From contig OZ024898.1 in NCBI GenBank assembly GCA_964017195.1, forward strand, positions 13,322,557 through 13,386,556: a DNA stretch of 64,000 nt. Direction: 5' to 3'. Under the pieces are notes generated by a model that saw only the letters and a list, made by a program, of their open reading frames with translations, was not told where the DNA came from and searched no databases. The DNA comes from Siderastrea radians. Lineage: Eukaryota > Cnidaria > Anthozoa > Scleractinia > Rhizangiidae. This document shows positions 44,490-55,544 of this stretch, in pieces (positions within the stretch are counted from its first letter, which is position 1; every line of letters begins with the position of its first letter). The position numbers and the translations under genes were made by a program.

Positions 44490-47400
44490 ATTTTGTTCAT
44501 ATTTCCGTTGCAAATAGCAAACTTTCAAACTATTAGCTGAAAATTACATTTATTCTCTTCAGATTTTCCAGTTTTTAAAAGGCAAAAGGAACGTGGAAGC
44601 AAGTGTTTGCCAAACGTTTAAGGACGAAATGGTAAGCGATCGCAACTTGTTTATTCAAGTTTGCTCGGTGAATTTCGTGGTTGGGAATGTGGCGTACTGT
44701 CGTAATTAGCATTTTTCCTTGTTTTTTTAATATCTGTTCGTTTAATGTCGTTTCATTTCGTTTGATTTTGTATCGCAAAATGTTATATATTATAATCTTT
44801 TGTGGGACTAAAAGTGTATATAAACATACCAAAAGTTGCGCATGTATTGTCACGGCTCCAAGACTTCCAACCAAAGGCAAATTCGGCCTTTTATTTCCAA
44901 AATCACTCTCCCGGTGTTTCATATTAGGAGTCTTAAAATAATTTCGCTCTTATCAGTGCTTTTCTACGTGAGCAAAACAAACATTGCAGATAGCAGTGAT
45001 TGTCGACTAATTTGCATATCCCTCAGTGGTAGCATTCAGACAATTAAATAGGGTTTGCAGTGTTAAACATTTGATTTTATTCCTCCCAGCCATTCAAAAT
45101 TCTTTGATGATGCATTATAGTACTAAAGTGGATCACAAATGGTCACAAGAATGCCAGATACATAACCTGTCTGGGGTCTGTTTAAGATCGGTGCGTGCGT
45201 GACGCTCTCCCCCCCCTCCTCCCCCGGGGGGGAGCGGTTGATGGAATGAACCACCCGCTCGAAACATCAGCTTTCCAAATTCGCTACTGCAGTTAATTTT
45301 ACTTTGCCAGCTCATAGTTGATAATAAGTTAGTGTTTCACTTGCCAACCAATGCAGCATAACTGATAGGGGTCAATTCTATCATCCCTTCCCCAGGGCAT
45401 ACCCTGGCTTCGCAAAGACTCAGACACAAAGACTCAGACAGACTCAGACAGACTCAGACTGAGACTAATACTCTTGTGCTGCTCACTGGGTCCCCATAAA
45501 CTGAATGAATAAAAAAAAAAACATGGGCAACGGAAAAAAATCTATCCGAACAATATAAAAACGCGCTCTGCTGACTAACTTTTCCACCCCAACCCATTTG
45601 ACCATGTAATTGGTCCACATTGTTGGGGATTTATTAGTTTATTTTCAAAAAGTGAAATGCCTGAGGGTTTCCCTGTGGGCACAGATCAGGCTTCAGGAAT
45701 TGACTCATAAACTGACTACAAGGAATATTCTTACTAAGTGAATCAGCCATATTTAGATCGTCATATGAAAGAAAAAAAGTTAAGGAAATAAACGCATAAA
45801 AGCATAATGTATCATACTATGGAATAGAACCCCGGTCTCCAGCTGCTTACAAGGCAGATGTGATGACCACTACACCACAGATGAACCGTTCGTCACACAG
45901 ATCCTTATCCTTGTACTGTTGTTGAGAAAGGCTTCCAACTATCGTGTATAGCGATCCCTTACTTCCACAGATAAGGTGCTTCTCCATGTTTGTTCTGTTA
46001 AAGGTCTGCTCAAAACTTAACTCACAACTATTTTTGGGAAGTCTTGTGATCACAACAGTGACACCCTGAAGCTAGGACAGCATAGATGGCAGTTACTAAA
46101 TACTGCCCTGATGCAAAAAGCATCGTGCGAATTTGTTGAAATTCACATTATTTATTTATGGCAACAACATGAAACATTTGGGATACTTTAAAGAACGCTA
46201 TACTTGTGCGTTAAATTCGCACCCGAACGATCGCATCAATAAATTAAACTTCATGCTGTGTTCTTTTTGACTGCAGATGGATTTTACAGCTGTGAGAATG
46301 GCCACTGATAAGGACTTCCAAGCTCTTGGTCTGCAGCGAAGAGGTGACATACTTGCTCTACGATCATTCGCTTTAAGTGGCACAGATAAAGAAAAGGAAG
46401 GGCATAAAAGAAAACTCCTAGAGCTTTCAAAACAAGTCGGTTCCAAATCAACAAGAAGTAAGACAGCCACTAGCGACCCTACGAAGAAGTTCCAGTCATC
46501 AGAGGAAGACGACCCTCTACCAGTACGATGTAGTAAGAAAGTCCAAGTTGGCTGGCAACACTTTAACAATCAAGAAAACCGTTATGTTGGTGTCCGCATG
46601 GTGAAAGGAGGAGGCACCAGAGAGCTATCGATTCCACTAAATGCATCAACGAGAGAGGTTTTAGACCTAATGAAAGATGTGTTTTTTCCGGATGGGATAT
46701 CCACATTTGGTAGCACCAATGAAATGACATTAAAGTTAGGAAACTTTAAATGCGAGGAAGTGAACGAGGACTTCACTTTGGCAAAATACATTGCCAAGTA
46801 CAAATTAACGAAAGTTAGACTGTATATCTTAACGAGGCTCAGCGAAAGGCAAGAAAAGAAAAACGAAGTACACTATGTCAGCGACGACGACGACAGTGAT
46901 TTGTTAACACCTGCTTTTGGCGGGCAGGGCACATCTCCAGGTGACCACTCAGATTTGCTTGGCTCTTCGGAAGAGAGAAAATCTCTGAGGGAAAGTCAAG
47001 ACAAAGAGTATCTCGATTCTTTGGCAAACGACAAGGCAAAGGAAAGTAAGAAGCGAGAGGAGCTCCTCCAATGTCAAGAAGTAACTGCAAGACAAGAAAG
47101 TCTGCGTGCAGCTAGAGCTATGAGGGTGCCCGATGAGCCCGAAATGAGTGAGCCACTCGTTCAAGTGTCTGTGAGACACGTGACACTTGGTGTTCAAACG
47201 CGTAAATTTGCAAAGGATGATGAAGTAGGAACTGTGTATGACTGAGTTGGTTCCCTCAGCTTGACGCCTGAGCATTTTACTCTTTCTACGCCTGATGAGG
47301 CGAAGCTGAACCCTTCCTTGCCCATTGAAACTGTTGACCGCGTGATGATTTCGATGTCTACATGCGAGGGAAGTCCAGCTTTTCCAGATGAGATTGTTTG

Positions 47401-50090
47401 TTTTCAAGGTTTTGGTGCATCGTCTGAAAACAGTTTAAATTCCACCGTCCAATCTGAAGACACCATGTGGCCACTCTCCAGTGTTCCAGAGACGCCACCC
47501 CCTATTTTGATGGAAGAAGATCAAGTGTAAGTAGCACTTATTTGTGTGTGTCTTGGTCCACCTTTAGATCGTTACAGCATTGTCTGTTTCATAGCCCTAT
47601 GTCTTTTTTGGTTTGTTTTATAATCGTCTTTGCAAGGCATGATGGGGGCAGCAAGGCAGCTTTTGGTTTAGTAACAGTTTTTAAATCCTCATTTTTGTTC
47701 CATTTAGTGAAACGGAAGTAACCCTCGTTTCCGACAGTCACGAAAAACGCAAGCAACATGCACTGAACCAATTCCATCTGGATGCAAGGGACAGTCACGT
47801 GTTTAAGTGGTGATGGTGTCCTTGAAAGTACGATTGAAGGGGAAAACGATCAGAGGCATTTTATTAAAACCATCTTAATATAACTAGACAATACTGTCGA
47901 GTTACACGGTTGTAGCAGCAAACAGGACCGCCATTTCGAGCGATTATAAGTGTTCAGAGTAGGAGTTTCGGTTTATTACACTGTATATGAATCGGGATCG
48001 TTTTGGCAACGTTGGTGAAGGTCTTAGTGCCGTAAGTGTAAACGGAGAGCAAAAATGCATGGAAATGACCTAAATCAAAGTGGTTACAAAATGAAACTGC
48101 GTCTCTGAACGTTTTATAGGAGCAAACTCCAAACAAGCACATGATTATTTTTTAATTCCATATAAACCGTGGGTTTCAAATTTTATTTAATTTCAGGGAG
48201 GGAGTTAACGAAGACGAAACTCCAGAAAATGCTACTTTAACATCATCTGACTCGGGTATTTCCAGTGACTCACCCGGAAGGAGATTCAGACAGATTGTAA
48301 ACACCAGTCATAGTCCATCCACTGCGGAGGCTGAAAGCCAGGTAACTTCATTTGTACTCTTCTCCATGAACCTCCAGATAAAGGGACGAAAAGAAACAAG
48401 AACACCTTTCCCGTGTTAGTTTTTCATATATTATGGTTTGGAGCGATTTTACCACCCCTGACTATAAGTTCACAATGTACTTTCATCAACCATGTCTTAC
48501 GTGAGTGAAGATTACGGTGTTTGTTTATTGCCAACTTACCAATTACACGTGACACAGTATTAAGCCAGGAGAAAAAGAACTTCGTGTGCAAATTGATGCC
48601 TCTTTTTCTCATTTACACCCCTCAGTTAAGTGTCTGAAGAATAAATGCGATCGTTCATTTCGTGCAGGAGACTACGTTTGTGTTTGACCCGTTGCTTGTC
48701 GCACACGATACAATATCCCACACACTTACCTGCTACCCAACCACGAGTTTCTTTGTTGCCTTGAAACACTGAACAACGGTTACAAATAGAGCGGTTTCAT
48801 TTTAGGCAAAAATATTTTGTCGTGGAAAAGCAAGAATATCACATGTATTCATCCGGAACAATAGTGTAAACTTTCCACCATTGAGCGATTTTCCACTCAT
48901 TGCCGCATTCTTTCAGTGACAAAAGAGGGTTGAGTTTGCTTCGAATTTATCAAAAGTTAATAAAAGCCTAAATCCAGAAAATATACATAATAATTTTTCG
49001 TTTGTCGCAGGTTTTAAACGAGAAAAGAGAATACTGTTTACAGAAGTTGATTGAACATGGCGTGCGAAATGTGTGGATACATCGCGAGACGGTCATGCAG
49101 GACCTTTTGAACATTTACGAGTCCACGAGTGATATTGCAGAGAGCCAGGCTACCTTTTCTTTTTACGGGGAGGAGGGGATGGATTTCGACGGCATAAAGA
49201 GAGAAGCGTATTCCATCTTCTGGAAACAACTTCTGGATGAATATTTTGAAGGTACTACCACATTTGTGCCCCGCATTGGACCAGGCATCGAGGAGCCCAT
49301 GCTGAGGGCAGTGGGTCGTATAATCAGCCATCAGTACGTTCTCACCCGCGTATTTCCAATTCAAATAAATAAGGCGTTTATGGTCGCTATGCTTTGCGGC
49401 CGCCAAGCCCTAACCGATGAAGATCTCATCGAGTCCTTCTTGGCATATATATCAGAAAACGAGTCCGTGGAGATGAGAGAAATCATCGAAGAAACCAAAC
49501 AAGGAAAACTTACTGAGAAATCTTACGATTTCTTATTAGACTTTTTCAGCGACTACCAAGTGACAAAGCGACCATCGGTGACCAACCTACAAGCTACATT
49601 GGTGCAAGTGGCGAAAAACGAGTTGCTTTCGAAACCTGCAATGGCAATGGACATAATCAAAGAAGGACTTGTTGACGGAAACTACAAAGAACTGTGGCAA
49701 TGTAGTAAAGAAGACGTCTTAAAGCTTTATGACACGATGCGACTGACACCTTCACGAGTTATATCTATGCTTGTCGAGGACCCATCGGTTCATACGCACA
49801 AATCACGGCTCCAAGTCTTCTCGTATCTCAAAAGGTACATCAGGGGTCTCGGACGCGAAGAGCTCGGGCGATTCCTTCGTTATGTCACCGGCAGTCCCAT
49901 TCCGGTTGTGGAGAAGATACAAGTAGTGTTTCACGTCCACGAATTAGGTTCCTTGCCACACCCTCTGGCACACACCTGTTCCGCCGTATTAGATTTGCCT
50001 TCTTGCGGCTATGGAAGCTTCAATGACTTCAGGAGCCAAATGAACTCGCTCCTTCTCAACGAATTGTCCTGGAAGTTTACTTCATTGTGA
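44446..50090 (+). CDS. SAM-like/HECT-domain E3 ubiquitin ligase-like protein, transposon cargo
   Basis: Five exons, 44446-44487, 44563-44631, 46277-47526, 48197-48341 and 49011-50090, join in phase with canonical borders to about 861 codons. One in-frame TGA lies at 47243-47245. The N-terminus spans exons 1-3 and resembles a SAM-like helical domain (FLKGKRNVEASVCQTF, then DFQALGLQRRGDILALR). A segment with a GGGTREL motif and an ubiquitin-fold look follows, then a Lys/Glu-rich coiled coil and a serine/acid-rich linker. The last exon is HECT-like: FYGEEGMDFDGIKREA, FLRYVTGSPIPV and the catalytic-cysteine motif AHTCSAVLDLP (Cys codon 49977-49979). HECT enzymes take ubiquitin from an E2 as a thioester and pass it to substrates. 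It resembles the G2E3-like proteins annotated in invertebrates and fish. Exon 1 lies in the terminal repeat. Confidence 0.8.
45418..45466 (+). repeat. Short tandem repeat (CAGACT-rich)
   Basis: About 49 bp of GACTCAGACA-type units in the second intron of the HECT gene. Confidence 0.7.
45814..45886 (-). tRNA. Degenerate tRNA-Thr-like sequence (tRNA pseudogene or SINE head)
   Basis: On the minus strand: an A-box-like TGGTGTAGTGG, an anticodon arm CTGC-CTTGTAA-GCAG giving anticodon TGT (threonine), and a B-box-like GGTTCTATTCC. The acceptor and T stems do not pair well, so it is unlikely to be a working tRNA. It sits in the second intron of the HECT gene. Confidence 0.5.
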
Positions 50091-50697
50091 GCTGAAACTG
50101 GTTAAAGATGTCTTTAAACACTAAACAGGATGAAATCTGTCAGACAGTTTTTGTGGTGACTTTGTTATCGGTAGACAGAGGCTTCTTCATTTTGGAAGGA
50201 ACGTGCCTGTTTTGTACTGTTTTGTTGGATTACAACTAGATAGTATTAGTTGATGTTATGAAATGTTAGAAATCAGTACTATAAAATGTGACACGATATG
50301 TGTAAACGTCTACGGTTAAGCTTGTGAAAACTTATTCGCTGAATTTTCTAAATTAGTTTATTTTGAAACGCATGCAGTTAAAAGACTACACTTCCACCAT
50401 AGTAGTGGGTCTTCAGGGGTAAAAGCGTTTTTTGAAATTTGAAATGTTGAATTTACATAAAGGAAAGTGTAACGGGTGTTACTTGCTATACACACGTACA
50501 TTAGTTTAGGTTTGTGGACACACCTTCAGGAGTCCTTTGCAGAGGCATTGATGCTGTGGTGACTACTAACCACTTACGTTACAGTTGACTGAGATAAAGC
50601 TAGACTCCTCTACTGAGGCAGGCATTGCGACGTTTGTCAACCTGCCCCGTGAAAACGTTTATTTGCAAGTTGTGTAAGACAGTGTTGGTCCTCAAGA

Positions 50698-50703
50698 AAT
50701 AAA
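50698..50703 (+). promoter_or_regulatory. Possible polyadenylation signal of the HECT gene
   Basis: AATAAA about 610 bases after the stop codon at 50090, in otherwise empty 3' sequence. Confidence 0.4.
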
Positions 50704-51733
50704 GTTCTACAGATTTTTTGTATATGAATGACTTGCTTGATCCATGTATATTTTGTAATAAATCTTCACTGCCATAATATTAATAGTCACTCATTGCCGA
50801 GCTATGGATATGTTACGGGGGAAAAATTTTGCCCGGGTAATGAGTTGTAAATATACTAAAAAGGAAGGATAAACATCGCTGAAGGGGAGGAGAGTGGGAA
50901 ATTTTCGCAAAAAGTTCCCGCTAGCAAAGCTTCGCGAAAAGATGGAGTGAAATTGGAAAGCATGACTTAAATAGGTTAGCTACGATCCCCAAGGGCTCAC
51001 AATGTGCTAAATAGCCATAATAGGGTGATGGGAATGCTTATCCATAGCGCGGCATGAGTTCATGACTATTCCAGCAGTGAAGATAGTGGTTCGGTTCAAC
51101 TTTATCCTTGGTGCAAATTTGATTTTAATTTGTTCTTTTCTGTTATTGTATGATAATAAATACAAAACAAAGGAAAATGAAAAATGAATCAAGGATAAAA
51201 TTGAACTCAGTGCAACTTTTCCTTGGGTGGGGTGGCTGAGATGAGATGAATAATGGACCGATAGCGGCTGCCTGAGGCGCCTCCAAGTGCTGACGTCCGA
51301 TCTTATTCCCTTATTCTAATTGTAATTGTCCCTGAAAAGCCCCTATGGGAAGTGGTCAATAAAGTGTAAAGTGAAGTAACTACAACATATGTAATCAATA
51401 CATCTTACTTCTGAAACCGCCATTTACTGCAGTTACCTGGCGCTCGATCACGAAACAGCATAGACTGACAGAAAAGAACCGTATAAAATACAAGTAAAGA
51501 TGAACTAGATGAAATAAACAAACATATTTGAAAAGAGAATGTACACGCGGTTGAAACTCGAAGTTTAGAAGTCAAAACGCTATAAATAGAAATGAAGTCG
51601 TCTAGGAATCGACGTTTCTGTAACAAAATATAACATTACTCAGTGTAACACGAACTTATTTTGAATGTATTTTTTACCAAGAACAGATCAAATTCGAAGC
51701 AGATCTAGAGTTCATGTTCAGTAGGTATCTGAG
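50704..51733. other. Non-coding spacer between the two genes of the element
   Basis: No ORF is supported. A small imperfect inverted repeat (GTTCAACTTTATCCTTG / CAAGGATAAAATTGAAC) lies at 51093-51206. Sequence like an SINE/LINE tail (GGTCAATAAAGTGTAAAG) lies near 51354. Confidence 0.4.
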
Positions 51734-52990
51734 TTATAGATCATCTATGAAATCTAACAGATCGAAGTATAGTTGAAGAGCTTCCTCGGCAGTTGTGGCT
51801 AGTTCCAGTCCTTCATCCTCCATGATAATTTCGGCGAGTTCTCTAAAGTATGGGGAACATCCTTTCGCTTGTGGTCGCTCTGCACACATATCCTCTGCAA
51901 TTTCAATCTCATCCACGTCAACTGGAGTCACATAATCTTGAGCGTCGACAGACTCTGGTATAAAGTACATAACATCTGGCTTTCCAGCTGGGGACTCCAC
52001 GTTGCTAGATGGTCGAATTCTGTGAATATTCCACTCCTTTGCAGCTCTGTGTAGTTCGCTTTGTATGACATCCATGAAACAAAACTTCAGGCACTCGCAG
52101 TGTATGATGTTATCATCACAGTACAAACCAGAATCTCTCAGGTCTTTAAAAAACTCGATCCACCAGTCTGCGCAGCCCTGTCTCAGACGTCCCCACCATG
52201 CCTCTATCCTTTGGTTCGATGTAGATTTTCCGAACATAAAACTTTTATCACCCGAAAAATCGTCATTCATCGACCGGCGGAAGAAACGCTGAATGGCTGC
52301 CAAGTTTCCATTCTCGGTTCCCCGGTCTCCCCGTACAATGCGCGCCGTACCTCCCAACTGACGCACGTAGTCTAGAAAGTACTGAGCAATTATACGTGGG
52401 TCGTTGTTTGATGATGCTACTTCTAGCCAGACAATTCTTCGACTGAAACCATCAATTGCACCATGAATGCAGAATCCATATGGCTTCAGTTTATCGTACC
52501 CGTCAATATGCCATAAATAATTAGGCCCTTTACATCGGTACAATGTTCTTCGTAACCTATGTCGTGATCTATATTCCACTCCTTCGGGATCAAAGATCCT
52601 CAAAACATGACGAACGACTTCCCGCGTAGTAACAAGACCATACTGATTGATAAGTCTCTGATGCATCGCCCTATATCCAAGAAGGCTTCCACTACCTCTC
52701 AGTTCTTCCTCGACTGCTTGTACAACCTCATTAAGATCACTCGGATGGCGACGTCTTGTACATCCCAACTGCCTTAGTATTCTCTTCAAATGCCTTAGCG
52801 AGATGCGTATTCCGTGCACACTTACAAGAAATAATGCAATTTCCGATGCTGTAAGTCCAAGGTTAAAATAGTTTTCTATTATCTCCTCGCGAGTAAGTGC
52901 ATTGTTCCTTATTGCAGCAGAGTAATTTGGGAGTACTGCTGTTGAGGCAGTACAAATAACAACTAAAACGAAGATAGTAATAAACTTCAT
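51734..52990 (-). CDS. IS3EU-like DDE transposase (integrase core domain)
   Basis: A single intact frame of 418 codons on the minus strand. After a helix-turn-helix-like N-terminal region (LTREEIIENYFNLGLTASE, then RHLKRILRQLG) comes an integrase-type core. The first Asp is at residue 163 (LWHIDGYDKLKPYG), the second at about 222 (VRGDRGTENG) and the Glu at about 263 (SNQRIEAWWGR). This order and spacing fit IS3/retroviral-integrase-like transposases and a common cnidarian integrase-core family. The first 25 residues (MKFITIFVLVVICTAS) look like a signal peptide but are more likely intron sequence read through. The true N-terminus may be spliced from an exon in the right terminal repeat. The enzyme would recognise the element ends and produce the 6-bp duplication. 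Confidence 0.85.
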   Translation of the reverse strand: MKFITIFVLVVICTASTAVLPNYSAAIRNNALTREEIIENYFNLGLTASEIALFLVSVHGIRISLRHLKRILRQLGCTRRRHPSDLNEVVQAVEEELRGSGSLLGYRAMHQRLINQYGLVTTREVVRHVLRIFDPEGVEYRSRHRLRRTLYRCKGPNYLWHIDGYDKLKPYGFCIHGAIDGFSRRIVWLEVASSNNDPRIIAQYFLDYVRQLGGTARIVRGDRGTENGNLAAIQRFFRRSMNDDFSGDKSFMFGKSTSNQRIEAWWGRLRQGCADWWIEFFKDLRDSGLYCDDNIIHCECLKFCFMDVIQSELHRAAKEWNIHRIRPSSNVESPAGKPDVMYFIPESVDAQDYVTPVDVDEIEIAEDMCAERPQAKGCSPYFRELAEIIMEDEGLELATTAEEALQLYFDLLDFIDDL

Positions 52991-53051
52991 AGCTACAGAT
53001 CATAGGACAGTACAATATCCGGCGAAAGTTAACTTTGAAGAAGCCGTAGTC

Positions 53052-53429
53052 ACCTGGTCCACCTCCCGATGCGATTCTTCGTCTGGAGAAGCCGTTTTTA
53101 TGACGAGGCGACCAGGCCTTCCGTTGCCACGTGGTGTTCATTAAGTCGCAACTAAGGCGCAGCTAAGTCGCCGCTAAGTCGCAAGTAAGTCGCAAGTAAG
53201 TAGCAAGTAAGTCGCAAGTAAGTCGCAAGTAAGTCGCAAGTAAGTCGCAAGTAAGTCGCAAGTAAGTGGCAAGTAAGTCGCAAGTAAGTAGCAAGTAAGT
53301 CGCAAGTAAGTAGCAAGTAAGTCGCAAGTAAGTCGCAAGTAAGTCGCAAGTAAGTCGCAAGTAAGTCGCAAGTAAGTCGCAAGCCCTCAAAAAAGTGGGA
53401 GAAATGTATGTCCCTTTGAAACCACCGTA
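53052..53429 (-). repeat. Right long terminal inverted repeat
   Basis: Reverse-complement counterpart of 44134-44489. It contains the satellite (53150-53383) and, at 53054-53095 on the minus strand, a copy of the 42-bp first coding exon. That copy has ACG instead of ATG and an intact-looking GT donor. Confidence 0.88.
53150..53383 (-). repeat. Right subterminal 11-bp satellite
   Basis: About 21 copies of the same 11-bp unit in inverted orientation (AAGTAAGTCGC on the plus strand). Confidence 0.95.
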
Positions 53430-53435
53430 AGCAGC

Positions 53436-54079
53436 TGTCAAAGAAATGAATAGGCGAAACGATACACCAAAAGAAAGTGAGCGATGTAAGAAGGAGGTGC
53501 TCCATGAGGCAAACGTGCTACACAACCTTGGCGATCATGAAAACCTTCCATTTCTTTTGGGTATGTACCCTCAAAGAACCTTACTCGCTAGTTCTTCAGT
53601 TTCATGGTGCGGGGCAGGAGAGCCTGACTTTGTACAAGGCAATTAAGGAGAAATTCTTCGACAAGGTGGGAACTGTAAAGATCTTTGTGGACATTTGCAA
53701 AGCAGTAAACTATATCCATGGAAAAGGCTACTTACTTACACAGTGATTTAAAATCAAATAATGTTGTGCTTAAACGGAAAAAGGAGGGTTTTCATCCTAT
53801 GATTATTGACTTTGGCAAAAGCAAGCCAATAGAGAAGTCGGAGGCCCACAAACACTACACTGCGGCCGATTACATCGCGCCAGAAGTCAGGAATGGACGT
53901 TTTGAAACTACGGCGAGCGACCTATACTCCGTGGGCAAAATGCTTGAAAGGGCCATTCACGGGAGAAGCTTTCGAAATTTATTCAACACATTATCATGCA
54001 AGCGACACAGTCTTCCCACTGGTGCAGGCCTTCTGTACGTCAACTGATTATTCGACTAAACGGTGTAATTAAAGATTAA
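53436..54079 (+). pseudogene. Protein kinase, catalytic part after the insertion
   Basis: Continues the kinase from its beta-3 lysine (VKEMNRRND). The alpha-C Glu region is EVLHEANVLHNLG. A frame change near 53562 leads to YSLVLQFHG. A 4-bp CTTA duplication near 53733 shifts the frame before the catalytic loop, which reads LHSDLKSNN (His-Ser-Asp rather than His-Arg-Asp). The DFG motif is IIDFGKSKP and the APE motif is YIAPEVRNG. A third shift near 53990 precedes the C-terminal WCRPSVRQLIIRL segment, ending at a TAA at 54077-54079. It is a dead copy independent of the transposon. The specific kinase family is not recognised. Confidence 0.82.
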
Positions 54080-54599
54080 GAGTGGATATAAACTGAACTT
54101 GCAGAATAGTCGGAGACTTTTTAAAAAAAGGCTTGCAGCCTTTCTGATGTTTAGTTAAATTTTGTGAAGTCTGCAGTGTGCATTTGTCGCACAGCGCTGC
54201 TTGCACCAGTATTTTTGTAAATTATGTAAAAGAAAAATCATTTCAAATCGTTCGTTTATATTTAGCAGTCACGTGAAATATTTCACACTTGTTGGCCAAT
54301 TTACTTAAGTAGCAGTTTCACGACTGCTGTGAGAACGGATAAATCCCGCAGATAAATCGTTTTTAATTCTGCAGCAAGAGTTGGGGATCAAATTAAATTA
54401 AAGTAATTAAAATTTGGCAAAATCTGTCAAGTGATGACTTGTGACTGATATGAAACACTCATTTAAGAAAGCTTCTGGGGCACCATGTTTCGTGAGCTAT
54501 CAGCACTTCCATTGTTTTATATGGTGCAATCGGTCAGTTTAGTTGACCGATTATCAAGTATCTAGGGCTTGCGGGTTCTCATGGTAAAAAAAATCACAG
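54080..54599. other. Non-coding stretch
   Basis: AT-rich sequence with no coding or repeat signal that I can name. Confidence 0.4.
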
Positions 54600-55090
54600 T
54601 TATCAGCGTGTAGTGTGGGCATTTCTACAACCTCGACATTGGTTTGAGACCCTTCTTAACCACCCAACTGGAGATCTTGATGGTGAGTGGAGAATAAATT
54701 TCCAGGTGCAAAAAAGAACCTTCCAGGCAATCTGCAACAAGATTGGTCCTGAAATTGCAAAGGAGGACACTCAAACCCTAACCCAAAACCATAGCCATTG
54801 CGCTTTGGCACTTCACGACTGGTGACACCTTATGCAACTGTGGGCTGCAGTGGTTGTGGAAAGTTGACTGCGATAGCGTGGAACCTCGAATGGAGGTGTC
54901 ACACGGGTTCATGTTGCTCTTGTGGATGCTGCCGTTACTGTAGTGGAACTCCCTCAAGTGAAACTCAACGGTGTGAGCTTGCTTAACAACTTCAAGTTTT
55001 CTGACGACGAAGTCACAGCCTAGGGGGCACTTGACGTCAGAGAAGGAAAGAAAATCAGCAAATCAGAAATTCAAGCTAAATAACACTACT
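54600..55090 (+). pseudogene. Remnant of a second PIF/Harbinger transposase
   Basis: The first frame (54613-54825) reads PRHWFETLLNHPTGD, then WRINFQVQKRTFQAIC and IGPEIAKED. This is the N-terminal region of Harbinger-type nucleases, where WxxxFR/Q-SKxTF is typical. The following segments are readable only across frames (LCNCG-like, then LNNFKFSDDEVTA). The catalytic core is absent. No terminal repeats could be paired around it. Confidence 0.5.
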
Positions 55091-55544
55091 GAGAATATCG
55101 GTTGCAGCATGGAGAAGACTATTTGTTTATTTGATTGTCACTCATTTATGAAAGAGACGAAAAGTAGTATGTGATCGCCTGCAGGACGAAGTCTAACAGC
55201 TACCAGACAAAACATTGTGTTCTACGCACTTTCACTTCGTACGACGTTAAAAAGTATTTTTATACTGACAAATGTGTTACAGGATGTAGGTTTTCGGGTG
55301 GGGATTAGCATATGCTAGTTACATACTTTGAGCACACAGCAATTTCTCCATGAATGGTGGTAAACGCAAATCAGACCTTTTGAAAAGGTGATAACATAGA
55401 GTCTTTCTTTCTGTTTTTCCTCTTTTGGGTTAACGACGTTTTGGAAAGTTGCCAATTTGACTGTCAGTTCTCGTCTGGCGACTTCATTGTTGTGTCGCAG
55501 GAAACTTCAAAAAAGGTAGACCTTGATACAGAAATTATAGAGAA

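Larger units (their letters stand above)
44134..53429. mobile_element. 9.3-kb IS3EU-like DNA transposon carrying a SAM-HECT gene
   Basis: Terminal inverted repeats start TACGGTGGTTTCAAAGGG at both ends and are nearly identical for the outer 40 bp. They extend, through an 11-bp satellite array and a copied exon, to about 360-380 bp. The 6-bp TSD AGCAGC lies at 44128-44133 and 53430-53435; the disrupted kinase frame is restored when the element and one copy are removed. Inside are a five-exon SAM/HECT-like gene (44446-50090, plus) and a DDE integrase-like transposase (51734-52990, minus). From memory, 6-bp TSDs and TAY termini are features of the IS3EU superfamily, and the transposase has an IS3/retroviral-integrase-like core. 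Confidence 0.85.

Noticed and set aside
52916..52990. Apparent signal peptide at the N-terminus of the IS3EU-like transposase
   Set aside because: A secreted transposase makes no sense. The hydrophobic stretch coincides with pyrimidine-rich, intron-like sequence with AG sites, so the true start is probably spliced.
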